Source of the DNA: Echinostoma caproni
Taxonomy: Eukaryota > Platyhelminthes > Trematoda > Plagiorchiida > Echinostomatidae
Direction: 5' to 3'
Length of the DNA stretch: 17,352 bases
Assembly (NCBI GenBank): GCA_900618425.1
Contig: UZAN01048750.1
Span: 2,590-19,941 of the forward strand
Shown here one piece after another: positions 1 to 10,149 of the stretch; the stretch's first letter is position 1, and every line of letters begins with the position of its first letter. The position numbers were made by a program, and so were the translations under genes. The notes beneath the pieces were generated by a model. It saw nothing but the letters and a program-made list of their open reading frames with translations, ran no database searches and was not told the origin of the DNA.

Positions 1-267
1 GTCGAACGCGAGCGGGTGACATTAAGCGCTACACAAACAACCAGGCCATCAAGCCAGTCTCACAGAGCACCTGCGCCATCATTTGCTCGCCATCTGCTGC
101 AGTCTGGCCGCCAAACCGATCGCGGGACTTCGTTTCAGGTTGCTTACACAACCCCAAATTGGCGGCTTGTACGAATTACAGAGGCGATAGCAATCAAGCG
201 CCGAAAGCCCCTACTGTCAGCAGAACGAGGTTTCCATCAGTCTGGCGTTGCCCTGGTGACCACGTAA
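1..267 (+). pseudogene. C-terminal tail of a probable GIY-YIG/Penelope-like retroelement
   Basis: One frame is open from the first base of the window to the TAA at 265-267, about 88 codons, so the coding region runs in from outside. Its second half reads ARHLLQSGRQ, then VAYTTPNWRLVRITEAIAIK, then RRKPLL. This matches the layout I know from the end of GIY-YIG endonuclease domains in Penelope-like elements: a basic helix, a short beta region, then a conserved 'EAI.I....P.L' segment. In that family the domain nicks DNA for retrotransposition. The upstream GIY and YIG motifs and the reverse transcriptase would lie outside the window, so the assignment rests on the tail alone. The usual hydrophobic 'LPW'-like end is not evident. 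It could be a fragment of another repeat. The call is inferred from remembered family pattern, not from a search. Confidence 0.4.
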
Positions 268-2381
268 GCGGAAGAATGAACTCATATCATGGTAGGTTGT
301 CATGCCCTGTGATATGTAAACTATTTTGTTTCTACCGTAAGCACCAGCTGAGATGCAGCGAAAGGATTCTGGAATTAAATCGTGCTCGCTGGCCGTGTCG
401 TGTTCTTTGTTCAGGTTTATCTCGGTTAATGATTTTTTAAACTTTTTCAAACAGCACCTCCCGAATTCGGTTGAGTTTGGCCAAGTTTTCACATGAATGA
501 AACGTTGTGCTTGACAGGTTACCGTAAACAATGTCTTTGTCTTTCGTTCTCTTTTCAAGCTCTGCTCAGTGCTGGAATTCTGTCGGTATTTGTTGTGCGA
601 TGTTTCTTCCCTTTTTTATCTGTTCTATGCTAGACAAACAGTACCGGAGTATGAAAAGGCTATTGGGTTGTGGTCGTAGAACACTGGTACAAGTTCTTGA
701 TCTATATCGACGGTGATGGGCTGTATCGCACACTGAGCGTATCAAACTTATTTCTTATTCATAGTTGAGGAATGCCTATCGGTTGTCTGAATAATTGTAG
801 GCTTTCTTGAGGAAGGCAAACGGTAAATTACTATGTTCTGTCATCAGCTTTCAGTGTTAATAAAACGTTATACACAGTATCCTTTATCGAGCAACTAAAA
901 TCGTCTCCTATCGTGTAAAACTCCAATGAATTAGTGACCGTGATCAGTCAGAAGCTCTGTATTCAAATCAATGTTACTTGACAGGATTATACGTTGCCAT
1001 AGAAACTCATCTAATAGATGGATTTCTGCAACTACATATAACTAGCCTCAGTAATGTACTTTTCCTATTTACCTTTCTTGTTTACCCCTTCACTATAGAC
1101 CACAACTGTTCATTTTCTCATGTTTGTACATCATCCACGGGATCTATATAAGTGGGATTTTCACGTGTGTTTAGGGGTCTCCAATATTATCTGAATTCTT
1201 CAATCTGTGATATTATTCGAAGCCACGAGTTTTTGGCACTACTAAAACTGATATCCTGTGTGTGTTCCTGTTCTGATTACCCTTGACGTTGAATTTGCTT
1301 GAGCTGCTTTCTAATTTTTATCTTTCTCATGTCTTCAGCTTATTTCGTTCATCCAGTGCTTCCTGTTCAGGTTGCGTGCTCATCGGCACGCACATGCATC
1401 CATTATTTTGGCTTTCATTCCCGTGCAATTCTTTCCCAAAGCCGGAGTAAACAAGTGCAAATTTGTCAGTGCTCCTTAGGTATCGGATAAGCAATATGAA
1501 CGGCACTACCCACGACACATGTGCATGCCATTCACTAGCTCCAAGCCGTGGCTAAGTTGCATCAATTGTACCTCCCCCCCCCCCCGGCCGTAGCTCACCG
1601 TTGGATCACGTTGGATCGTTGGTTTTACCTTCAACTACTTCACCTGGATGACCAAAACATAGCCCAAACATGGGAGATAAGTGCTTAGACAGCCCATTTT
1701 CTGAAAGTCCAACACGTGTCTTAGTACCGCAATTCAATTACTGAAGGTCTTACGTTCAATCTACGTATTTTCAATCCAATTATTCTGCCGTACTCGAGTA
1801 CTGGGAAAACAACGCTATCCACGAAACCAGAGAGAGCGAGAGAAAGGTAAAGCAGGAATTCTCTTAGACCAAACAGTCAGTCAGATCCCCAAACGTCCCA
1901 AATCGACTTCTCAGTCTCATTACTACAGACGATCAGGAGTTAAAAAATACCAATCATTAGCGCAGGTGTTTGTGTCGGTTGAACGAAGCTTTGATGCAGT
2001 TTTGATTGAGTGTGTTAACTAGGTTATCCTCAGAAGATCCATTTGCGTTGCAGATGACGCATAGATGCACACGGATTTGAGGAAAAATGTGCGCTTGTGC
2101 ACCAGAGCTGGGTTGACACTACGCAGAATTCTACACTAATAATCGGTACTTTTTAGTTGTCTGTTGTGTCTGAAGTTGCGAGACTGATAATTCCACTTGG
2201 GCCATTTAAGGATCTGACAATCTGGTTTACGAGAATTTCTGATGCTTATATAAATAACTTGTATATTTGCAGACGTTTGTGGACGACCTGATTACTCTGA
2301 TGGTATTGATACAAAGTCCAAATAAGCAAGAGAGTTCATCCTAACTCTTTATTACTGTTGCCCCTTACTCCCGAAAACCAG
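268..2381. other. Non-coding stretch, probably intron of the cullin gene
   Basis: No ORF here resembles a protein I recognise, and no earlier cullin exon (the region before 'KLHRVK' in cullin-3) could be found by reading the plus-strand frames. The stretch holds a run of 12 C at 1574-1585, followed by GGCCGTAGCTCA and a short tandem of CGTTGGATC. Because the exon at 2382 starts at a splice acceptor, at least part of this DNA is probably the last intron. A canonical polyadenylation hexamer occurs at about 860 with no gene I can attach to it. Confidence 0.45.
2355..2381 (+). promoter_or_regulatory. Splice acceptor of the last cullin exon
   Basis: A TTGCCCCTTACTCCC pyrimidine-rich tract leads into CCAG ending at 2381. 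Translating from 2382 gives sequence that aligns with cullin-3 without a gap, and upstream of this point the similarity stops. A second AG six bases downstream (2386-2387) would remove two residues and cannot be excluded. Confidence 0.7.
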
Positions 2382-2663
2382 GTGCAGAGTATTACTGTGA
2401 AGGAGAGTGAACCGGAACGGCAAGAAACTCGAGCTCGCGCGGATGAGAATCGTCGTTATGTGATCGAGGCCACCATTGTTCGTGTGATGAAGGCACGCAA
2501 AACGCTTGGTCATGGTCAATTGGTAGTGGAGGTGATCGAGCAATTGAAATCCCGTTTTGTTCCGACACCAGTTATGATTAAACAGCGGATCGAATCACTG
2601 ATTGAACGTGAATTTCTTGCCCGTATGGAGGATGATCGTCGTGTATATCGGTATCTTGCCTGA
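2382..2663 (+). CDS. Terminal exon of a cullin-3-like E3 ubiquitin ligase scaffold
   Basis: This exon encodes the last 93 residues of a cullin. It carries the winged-helix neddylation domain at the C terminus, where NEDD8 is attached to activate the RING ligase; the exon lacks the region that recruits BTB-domain adaptors. Diagnostic features are the start VQSITVKESEPERQETR, the neddylation motif IVRVMKARK with the acceptor Lys codon at 2490-2492, the LKSRFVPTPVMIKQRIE helix, the LIEREFLAR segment, and the end VYRYLA followed by TGA at 2661-2663. The 'SDPER.ETR' start and the 'RF.P.PV.IK.RIE' wording fit cullin-3 better than cullin-1 or cullin-4. The 5' edge is set by a pyrimidine-rich tract and CCAG at 2378-2381; an alternative AG ends at 2387. 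The reading frame is intact, so this is likely a live gene whose upstream exons lie outside the window. Placement in the cullin-3 subfamily is my judgement. Confidence 0.9.
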   Translation: MQSITVKESEPERQETRARADENRRYVIEATIVRVMKARKTLGHGQLVVEVIEQLKSRFVPTPVMIKQRIESLIEREFLARMEDDRRVYRYLA

Positions 2664-3800
2664 TTAGACGACTCTTTGTGCACCGTTTCTCTTCATATCT
2701 CATGTGGGACTCCTGCTCCCAGTTGTGAAATCGATCTCGCTATTCACCTCCTTTTATGCTCCCGTTCTCATCCTTTGTTCCTGCGGTCAAAGTCCCGTTA
2801 CCTATTTCTTTCAAGCATCTATCCTTCGTTCCATTTCGACTGCCGCGGCCTTTCCATCTATCGCCGTCTGTTGTTCTGCCAGTCTCCTCTGATTGATAGC
2901 TTCCTCCAAACCACGTCCTGTGGATTAAGCTCCATTTTTATCCTACACGCAATCCTCACTATTCTGTCTTGCTCATGACGTGGACGTAAGCGCTGATTCC
3001 AATTATCGATTATAGTCACAATTACTAAAAATCTTCCAATATCGGCGCTTGTTCGTTGGCGGACGGGTATGTCTAAGCACACGCTGATTCGTGATGAAAC
3101 AATTGAAGCTGTTTTGGGGTTCACTCATGTTACAAAGCACTCTACATTTATAACCAACCCACGAGCAGCTGACCAATATGTGAAACAGTTGTATAAACAA
3201 AGCTCGTTATTCTACCAGCCGTCGGCCCTTGAGCTTCCGATATCTGCTCAACGTATGAGTTATTTTGTCACCGTGATCTTAGTCCCCGGTTTTTGTTTCC
3301 ATCGGACAAAGTTCAAATAGACATGGGATAGTACTTTCTACGGCTCATGCCTAACTTTTCTTCTTCCGGTTCGCCATTGATTCCCATCCGTTCTATCATT
3401 CTGTTCATCTGTGGCGATTTCACCTTAGTGTTTCTTTTTTCGTTAATATTTTCTCTTCCATCTCGTCTCAGTGCTACAGAAATGCAGTTTTGTTCGACTC
3501 CTGTTCTACGGTTCTGCCACGCTTGTGGTCTCTGTGTGTCAGTCCGTTTCCGTTCTGTCTCCATCGCGATCCGCATGTGAAGATCAGCGACATCAATATT
3601 TCTGTATATAGATGAGTCTAATCCATACTCGTCCATCGTGTTGAATCTATCTCTCTTGGAGTGTGCTATCCTATGCGGTAGCAGCGCTATGGTAATTCGT
3701 TTCAGCCCTCTTATTCCGTCGAAATCTTGCAGACGACCTGGAATCAGTCCGCTTATCGCATTGATGTACACTTGAAATCCATCTCGTCCTTAGGAGTGAG
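2664..3800 (+). other. Probable 3' UTR and downstream flank of the cullin gene
   Basis: The sequence after the cullin stop is strongly pyrimidine-rich on the plus strand, especially 2680-2960 and 3340-3560. Short ORFs on either strand (for example a 152-codon minus-strand frame at 3313-3771, rich in Arg, Glu and Lys) reflect this composition and match nothing I know. I saw no AATAAA hexamer in the first 1.1 kb, so the end of the mRNA cannot be placed. Confidence 0.45.
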
Positions 3801-6700
3801 TGTGACACGATCCCTCCCCCACGTCCCGTCCAATTTATAATGATGGTGATGAAGTCCTAGCATAACTTGGAGTCAGGCACATGTGATACGGGCGTAAGTT
3901 TCCATTCGGTTAACCTGTTGTGTCACGCTATCAGTTCTTGGCGGTAGTTTATTATCTTCTGTTAAAACAATCCATCAATCTGCTACTTTTGTCCGCAAAT
4001 TCGCCCGCCCTCATTCCCCTGCCTGCAAATTCCAACTATTCAAGTGGACGACAGTATGCAACATCCACAGGCAGAGCCCACGGCTGTGTAATTAACGGAC
4101 GCATGCATAAACATCCACGCGCATTCTTCCAATTCAACAGTTTTTCAGTCGCCCTCCGTCTCTACTTTGCCTTAACTGTACAAACTGCGGCCGTATCAAC
4201 CTGTCCTGAACAGGATGTTTTGCTTTCCGCCTTTTTGTTGATAAATAAGCATTTATGCCCATTCGTCATTGCCGATCAGTTCGTGTGTATTCAATCACTG
4301 AATTGGGTCTGTCGTGTTCAAGGTATTTGTTTAATGTACCTGTTACTGGCATAAATGTTATCCAGCTTAGTTAATCGCAAGGTTCCTCATTGTCAAGTGA
4401 ATTTTTTAGGTCATTTGAATAGTCAACGCACTGCGTAACTGTACGTACCAACCACGTTAAGCACACCCTCTTAATTTACCTTACACTTCGATATTTACTT
4501 TACACCCATCGAAAGCTTGATAGAAATGACCTAAAATCCACTTAGCTGTGTTTCTCTGTGCGATGATAATGGTAATCGGTTTCTCAAAGTTTCGTTGAAC
4601 ATCTTATTGGGGTGAACAGAGAAAGAGGTTGGCTGCACAATCCCGCGATCTTTCTGTTCCGTAGGGAGACCCGGAATGGTGAACTCTATAGACCTGATAT
4701 TGAGTCAGTTGACATTGAATTTGGTTGTGACTAAAGCTGAGTAGCTGTGCCGGGGATCGACCCCCAAAAGCCGGTGCGCGCCAACAGCATCGACGTAAAC
4801 CGCCTAAACGTCATATACTTGTAGTGCGCAACGGCACTCCGAGCTTACCGTGTGATGTAGCTTGTCACCTGTTAGCCACGAGATACACCCGAGCAGTTAT
4901 TCGATGTGCGAATACCCTTAATCTATCACCAAGGCCGGGCACTCAATATATGAATGCTAGCACGACCAATCACTTGTGCTCTCCTGCGGATCACCGAGGG
5001 ACAGTGCTTGTGGTATTCCAGAGGGCTTTTGCGATCAATCTGCAAGGTACAGAAAACAAACCAGCATGAACTAAGGGTCCAGTGAGACATGCACACTACT
5101 CACAATCAAATCATAGTAGCCGCACTAGGGCTACATATTACATACTCGTATTTTGAAAAGGATAAAATTATCACTGGGTGGTAGTATTTGTTATAATGTT
5201 TTGATCCAAACTAGTGTGTATGCGCGCGAATGAATCGGGTTTGTCATACGAAAGAAGCAGAGGATTTGATTCAAGCATATAGTGGATTTCTTCATGAATT
5301 GGGTTTGCTCGTGTCTCACTGTGGTTTGTTGGGCAACTGCATGTCCATCAGTTTCACTTTCTTAATTTATTTTGCAACCGTCGCATAGTGATTATCGCTT
5401 TTAGGTCACCGATTGAATGAGTTGGTCGAGTGATGCGCCTCCTAGATCAAACGTTTCTCCCTTCTATTCTGTCCTAATTAGTATCTTTTCTTCTTTGATT
5501 TTGACCTCGTGACCTCAGCGGTTCTAAATGTGTGACCTCTGACGAGCGCGCCACATAGCCAGTATGTTCCTGTAAGCCAGTACGCCTTGTCTCTCTTACA
5601 GAGTGTTGTTCACAGTCTACACTGAATTTTATACACCAACCTTTGTGGTTCTACGTGGTCCTTGAAGTTGGCTAATGATCAAATTGCTATGGGTTCGTAG
5701 GCAGTATTGAGACCCTAGGGACAAAGGATGCAATCGACTGCTTCTGACACTGCATATCTCGTTTTATTCTGGTCATGCTTTGGTTTCTCTTTTTCCCCAA
5801 AGCCATGATTTGTTAAAACGTTTGGGGTGCGCGTTTGTACAGAATAGAGGGGTTCATTCTTGATGTCTGCGTTATTTAGTGCTGCAGTTTGTGTGGGCAC
5901 GTTGGAACAAAGTGCCCATACCCTCATCTGTGCGTAAATTGATAATACTTTGATTTTTGGGCTGTGGCCTGACCCTGCAGGATGGTACGTGACGTGTCTC
6001 TTAGGCATGCGAGTTGCTGGCAGATGATTGTCCTAAGCTGTTGGCGATTTTCTTCAGTCATTGGGCACTGTCGAATTGCAGCTTCAAATGAGGGGATGAA
6101 GTTTTTCGGTCGTGCTGTTGCACTTTTGTCATTTCAGCTAAACCGCTTTTCAGTGAAATAAACTTCTGAATTGGTTTTCCTTTAACTTTGGATTGGCAGA
6201 CGTTTGAAGTTGTTCGATTAACTTACTCCACTCGTTCCATCGAATCACAATTGAGTATTCCTGATGCTTTTACCTTGAAACTATTACATTTATTTCTGTT
6301 GACTTGCTTTCTGCGGTGACCATCGTTTAACAGTTCCCGGTGCATGCGCTTGCAGTAAAATTTGGCAGTCATTCGTCACAAAGTTAAGCGCAATGTTTCT
6401 AAAGGTTTGATTCACATATGAGAATACCTTCGGTTTAGGTTGTATATTTCGAATGAGAATGTGAGCGCTGAGTGATATTTACTGCGACGTTTCAATCAAG
6501 GCTAAGACTCGTCAAACTAATGTGTGTGAATGAATGAATGCGGTTGGCTTGAGCCATGCACTGTGGTTGTTTCTGCACCTTTCTCTTACGACTGTTGTAT
6601 TGCGTAAAACTGCAGAGCCAAAAGAGAAGATACGGAAGCATGAGCAAGTGTGCCGAAAAAGCAAACACACGTTGACTAAATACTAGGTGGACTTCGTGCG
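3801..6700. other. About 2.9 kb with no recognisable gene
   Basis: The ORFs here are short and start mainly at non-ATG codons, including a 144-codon frame at 3920-4354 that opens with GTG. Their products match no family I recognise. Minor structures are a CCTGT-CCTGA-ACAGG hairpin near 4204 and a GGGGATCGACCCC box at about 4753, which looks weakly like a Pol III B box. An AATAAA lies near 6158. The last part could hold the upstream RT fingers or gag region of the gypsy element that starts further right, but I could not trace it convincingly. Confidence 0.4.
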
Positions 6701-6701
6701 G

Positions 6702-6737
6702 TAAAACAATGAAATGCAAGAGGAGAAGGTTACATGT
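6702..6737 (+). repeat. Left copy of candidate target-site duplication around the antisense LINE
   Basis: The sequence TAAAACAATGAAATGCA followed by a GAGGAGAAGG-like run resembles TAAGACAATGAGATGCA followed by a GGAGGAAGAG-like run at 8911-8940, on the other side of the LINE. Identity over the ~30 bases is about 80% by eye. The right copy runs directly into gypsy RT sequence, as expected if the LINE duplicated a piece of RT on insertion and the two copies later diverged. Confidence 0.45.
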
Positions 6738-6906
6738 GGAGTTCAGTTATCACAGGACGAATTGTGGCTCTTGTCAATCGAGCGTCCAAATTTGTGTGTT
6801 GTCGGCGAGTTTCCTTGGCTTCCAACTCTTCGATATATAATTCTTTCTGAAAGGCAGAAATATGTGGTGCAGTATCACATTCTTAGTGATTAGGTTATAG
6901 GTGGTA

Positions 6907-7224
6907 CTAAACGCTTACCTCATGGAAAACCGCTATCCAACACTCATTAAGTTCCTTTTTAAAAGCATCCACAGTACTACAGCTTACCACTGCCAGCGGC
7001 AACCGGTTCCACAATGGATTTGCCCTGTTGGTGAAAAACGTTGCTCTCAGTTTCAGCCTACACCGGCTTCGCTGCAACCGTAAGTTATGTCCCCGCGTGC
7101 GTCTATGCGGAACCCAGGAGAACAGGTCGTCAAATCTAAGGCCTGACATACCCTTGACGATCTCAAATGTCTCGATTAGGTCTCCTCCCATCCGCCTCCG
7201 TTTGAGGGAGAACAAATTTAAATC
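6907..7224 (-). pseudogene. C-terminal domain of the same LINE, after an in-frame TAG
   Basis: This segment is in the same frame as the preceding block and is separated from it by a single TAG (7225-7227), so it is the direct continuation of ORF2. It shows the classic LINE end: FSLKRRRMGGDLIETFEIV, then RRTRGHNLRLQRSRCRLKLR, then FFTNRANPLWNRLPLAVV and FKKELNECW. The 'TRGH...L' and 'FF.NR....WN.LP..VV' patterns are typical for CR1-like elements. The frame ends at 6907 and the 3' UTR follows. Confidence 0.85.
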
Positions 7225-8900
7225 CTAAAGCCGCTTTTCATAGCTTTTACCGTGTTGACCAGCTATCATCCTCGTGGCTAGACGTTGAACCCTGTCCAAG
7301 GTATCTACTTCCTTTCGAAAGAATGGAGCCCAAGCCTGAACACAATATTCCAGATGCGGGCGGACGATGCTTTTGTATAGGGGAGAAACACCTTGGGTTT
7401 TCTGTACGTCATGATTGCGCTTAGACGAAACAGTTATCCCTTGGCTTTGTTTTCGGCCTTCACACGTTGGGTGCTGGGTTTGAAATCCCGCGTTACCACT
7501 ACGTCTAGATCCTTTCCCTCGTGCACCCTTTGTATCGACAGGCGCCTTGCCGTCTCTTCGTCNAGGTCCGATTTTTCGGCCCATCTTTGTACTACCTTTA
7601 TGTCCCTTGCTAGATTCCATCCAGCTATCTTGACGTCATCTGCAAACAGAAAACAGGGATTTTGGAGATCCCGTGCAGGGGTCCTTATTGTATAGCAGGA
7701 AGATCAGTGGTCCAAGTGCGGATCACCGCTTGTGACTACCTGCTCCTCAAATGTGTGAGCTCCTGCTTGGACACTAAACGTCCTCTGCGCAAGAAAGCCC
7801 GTTATCAGGCTCCTGACTTGCCCATCTACTCCTGATAATTGCATCTTATACTCCAACAGATGGTGGCTGACCGAGTCCAATGCTTTCTGGAAGTCCAGAT
7901 AGCATACCTCCACCAGTACACCCTCATCAATTCTACATGTGACCTCATCTAGGAACACCAGCAGATTTGTNGATCTCTTTTCAAGAAATCCGTGCTGAAC
8001 TGATACCAACAGCCCGCTATTGACCATGTACTGGAATATTTGCCTTCTAACTAGGCGCTCCAAACACTGACATATTACTGATGTCGAACTTACAGGTCTG
8101 AAATTCTCGGCTTTTTGCAGGGATCCAGACTTGTGTATTGCCACTACTGTGGCTTTGTGCCAGTCGTTCGGGACAGTTCCAGGTCTAAGCGACTCTTTAA
8201 ATAACTGGAAGATCGGTCCCACTACGACGTCAGCCAGCGGTTGTACAACCACTGGTCGAATTTCGTCAGACCCCATTCCTTAAACCTATTGAGCCCTGTT
8301 AACTCCCGCTGCANGAATTTCCACAGGGAATGGGGGCACGGTACAGTTACCTTCGATTGATGGAAGGTCATCTTTCACCCCGGGGATCCTGTACGTGATT
8401 TTGAATAACTGTAACGGGATACGTGCTCTATCGTCTTCATTCACTGCTACTTATCCGTTCGACAATTCTAAAGTATCAACGATTTCTCGAGTGCTTTGCT
8501 TAGATTGGAAATGTGCATAGAGACACTTAGGATTTTGCTCCAAGTTCCTTTCGAATTGGTATTTACTCCCCATTTGCACTTTCTGTGCATAGTTACGCGG
8601 TTGGTTGTAACCATTCCACGACTGATGGGTGCCATACAGTTTATGGACTGCCCACCATCTTCTACGAATGGTTATCGCCCTATCTAATTTTGCCTTCCAC
8701 CAGGGTATATATTGTTCCTTTCTTAACGGAACCATAGGCGCAAACCTGTTCGTGAATAGGAGAAGTCCTGCCTTGATGTGGCTCTATCTGGTTTCCAGAG
8801 ATGCCTCGGCTGGGTTGGGTACCCAGTTTATAACCTGCGCCGCCCTTGCCAGTTCTTCCTGGTTTATTTTACTATATCACCTACCTAGCTTGGCGGTGGC
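7225..8900 (-). pseudogene. Broken LINE reverse transcriptase ORF2
   Basis: The RT copies element RNA into DNA at a nicked target. Visible blocks in order are INQEELARAAQVINW and WVPNPAEASLE (about 8880-8810); a basic linker with PWWKAKLDRAITIRRRWW (about 8700-8650); the RT fingers with ENFRPVSSTSVICQCLERLV; the palm with VEVCYLDFQKALDSVSH; and the catalytic box FLFADDVKI (complement of about 7629-7655), which keeps both Asp of the [YF]xDD motif. The thumb follows with VSPLYKSIVRPHLEYCVQAW and DRVQRLATRMIAG. Stops lie between linker and RT (around 8281-8445), a frameshift separates the palm from the FADD box near 7700, and another frame change lies around 7420-7500. The wording fits the CR1/Jockey group of LINEs; the clade is inferred. 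Confidence 0.85.
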
Positions 8901-8910
8901 CTTGGTATGA

Positions 8911-8940
8911 TAAGACAATGAGATGCACAGGAGGAAGAGT
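8911..8940 (+). repeat. Right copy of candidate target-site duplication
   Basis: This is the partner of 6702-6737. Its codons run straight into the gypsy RT palm (the GRVYIE codons at 8935 onward align with the 'G..VFSKIDL' block of Ty3/gypsy RT), so it belongs to the host element and marks where the LINE entered. Confidence 0.45.
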
Positions 8941-9210
8941 ATATATAGAATGAGATTTGGTTGGTCACCACAAGATGTCAGTCCCCACTGAAGATATCGA
9001 AAAGGCTGCTGTCACGATTTCTTTCGGTCTGTTTTGAATTCCTGCTTATGCCTTTAGGTTGGCGAAACGCTATTCAAACTTTCCAGAGGTGTATCAGCAG
9101 TATACCTTGAGATTTAGATTTTGTTCGCATTTACATTAATGATTTGTTTATTGCCCCTTCCAATGTAGATGAATAGGTAGAACTGAACGACAGTCACCCT
9201 CAGGTAAACC
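8929..9210 (+). pseudogene. Ty3/gypsy reverse transcriptase palm, inactive
   Basis: The host LTR retrotransposon's RT palm is readable with one frameshift. The block before the shift shows DLVGHHKMSVPTEDIEKAAV and ISFGLF, matching the 'DL..AYHQIPV.P.D..KTAV..PFGL' block of gypsy RT. After it comes MPLGWRNAIQTFQR (from 9048), a stop, and then DLDFVRIYINDLFIAPSNVD. The catalytic box is YIND at 9132-9143, where the family has Y-[IVLA]-D-D. The first Asp is now Asn by a single G-to-A change, which would abolish polymerase activity. Similarity fades after about 9200, where the Merlin fragment begins. The frame is plus-strand, as in the RNase H and integrase further right. Confidence 0.85.
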
Positions 9211-9229
9211 TTTTTATTACGTTTAGGTG

Positions 9230-9589
9230 AATGAATTTTACAGGGAAACGTCTCCCGTTAAATATATAATACGAAAATGTAAAATGTGCATGTGTTAACA
9301 TTTAATCCCATTTCCTTAATTTGTTTTCATGGTCGATAATTTTTGTGCGCTACTTATGCATCACGCTTCGTGGATGCGGCCACTTTTATCCCAAATTGGA
9401 GGCTCCTGTGTTGAGTATCTACAAGATCAAAATATGTTACTCAAAAAGCGTGACCGTGTTTGCGGTCACCCTATGAATATCCAGGAAAATAGTAGGTCCC
9501 TGAACGGATTTGTGTTTTGCTGCTGTAGATGTAAGAAAACCATTTCTTTTCGAAAAGGAACATTCTTTGAAAATATTATCACCATTTGA
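9230..9589 (+). mobile_element. N-terminal fragment of a Merlin (IS1016-like) transposase, copy 1
   Basis: The frame 9329-9589 contains CVEYLQDQNMLLKKRDRVCG, then HPMNIQE, NGFVFCCCRCKKTISFRKG and TFFEN. This is the zinc-ribbon head of eukaryotic Merlin transposases, which bind DNA and belong to the IS1016/IS1595 DDE class. The order 'YL....LL.K...CG..M...E' then 'DGF.W.C..C+KTIS.RKG.FFE' is diagnostic to my reading. The usual first CxxC pair is reduced to a single Cys. The DDE core is missing: the frame stops at 9587 and a LINE 3' end follows. An AT-rich leader (about 9230-9328) may be its 5' flank. It is clearly different in sequence from the other Merlin copy at 10.5-12 kb, so they were not made by one local duplication. 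Confidence 0.75.
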
Positions 9590-9619
9590 CTTTGCTATTT
9601 CAACGTTTATCTGATAATC

Positions 9620-10145
9620 GTGGTGATAATGATGGTGCGGCGATATACCCCGCCACAGTCGGTGAACTGGCTAAGTTGGAGCGTGTACAACGTGCCGACA
9701 CCAGACTCGTTGTTAGACTACGCGGGACCAGCTATGAAGACCGTCTACAGGCTACTGGTCTGTTCCCGATTGCGTATCGACGCCTCAGGGGGGATCTCAT
9801 CTGCCTGAGGAAGATCCCGAGAGGTGATATGCGCCCGGAGCTGCAACAGTGCTTCCCTTTACGGACAGGGCACCGCACGCGGGGGCACTCTTTCACGTTG
9901 TGGAAACTTCAGTCAGTTGGCCTTCCGTTAGTCTACCGACTCTCGCGTAGGTCAACAACACTCTGGAATTCCCTTCCAGCGACCGTGGTGGAGGAGAAGA
10001 CAGACGCTGCCTTTTTCAAACGGTGTCTGGATGAGCACCTGAAGGGGCTATGGAGGAACAAACGCTTGTGATCGGACCTTCGACCTAGTGGTGATGGGGC
10101 TTACACGGGCACCCTGCCCTCAATCCTGAAGACTGAAACAATCCC
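9620..10145 (+). mobile_element. 3' end of a second LINE, plus strand
   Basis: A plus-strand LINE tail, unrelated at subfamily level to the antisense copy at 6.7-8.9 kb. The frame to the TGA at 10069-10071 shows LAKLERVQRADTRLVV, then YEDRLQATGLFPIAYRRLRG, DLICLRK, HRTRGHSFTLWK and STTLWNSLPATVVEE, ending in FKRCLDEHL. This is the thumb-to-C-terminus section of CR1/Jockey-type ORF2, uninterrupted for about 140 codons, so it is younger or less damaged than its neighbours. A short 3' UTR runs to about 10145, ending in an AATCCTGAAGACTGAAAC tail, and gypsy RT sequence resumes immediately after. The copy is heavily 5'-truncated and abuts the Merlin copy 1 fragment. Confidence 0.85.
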
Positions 10146-10149
10146 TGTG

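Larger units (their letters stand above)
6732..8912 (-). mobile_element. 5'-truncated CR1/Jockey-type LINE, antisense, inserted in gypsy RT
   Basis: A minus-strand non-LTR retrotransposon copy of about 2.2 kb. Read from its 5' side it holds the linker before RT (8900-8451), the RT core (8276-7704, then 7700-7620), the thumb region (7500-7225) and the terminal domain (7224-6907). A ~170-base 3' UTR follows, down to about 6735. The apurinic-type endonuclease that precedes RT in this class is absent, so the copy is 5'-truncated, as is usual after incomplete reverse transcription. Two frame changes, several stops and three N bases (7563, 7971, 8313) show it is dead. Both its flanks carry related ~30-base sequences, and gypsy RT resumes at the right flank, so it is probably a nested insertion. 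Confidence 0.85.

Noticed and set aside
217..558. 113-codon minus-strand ORF overlapping the GIY-YIG-like tail
   Set aside because: It runs antisense to a better-supported frame and its sequence shows no recognisable domain.
1574..1625. C12 run followed by GGCCGTAGCTCACCG, resembling a tRNA or SINE A box
   Set aside because: No B box at the needed distance and no cloverleaf could be drawn. A homopolymer next to a short tandem is a simpler reading.
3313..3771. 152-codon minus-strand ORF rich in Arg, Lys and Glu
   Set aside because: It lies opposite the pyrimidine-rich 3' flank of the cullin gene, and its composition explains the open frame. No domain or family pattern is visible.
3920..4354. 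144-codon plus-strand ORF
   Set aside because: It opens with GTG, has no recognisable motif and low-complexity Leu/Ser content. It is not credible as an animal gene without splice or homology support.
4740..4790. GGGGATCGACCCC box resembling a Pol III B box of a SINE
   Set aside because: No A box at the expected distance upstream and no A- or T-rich tail. A single short match is not enough.
5715..6008. 97-codon minus-strand ORF
   Set aside because: No family resemblance, no upstream splice or promoter context, and a length expected by chance in this window.
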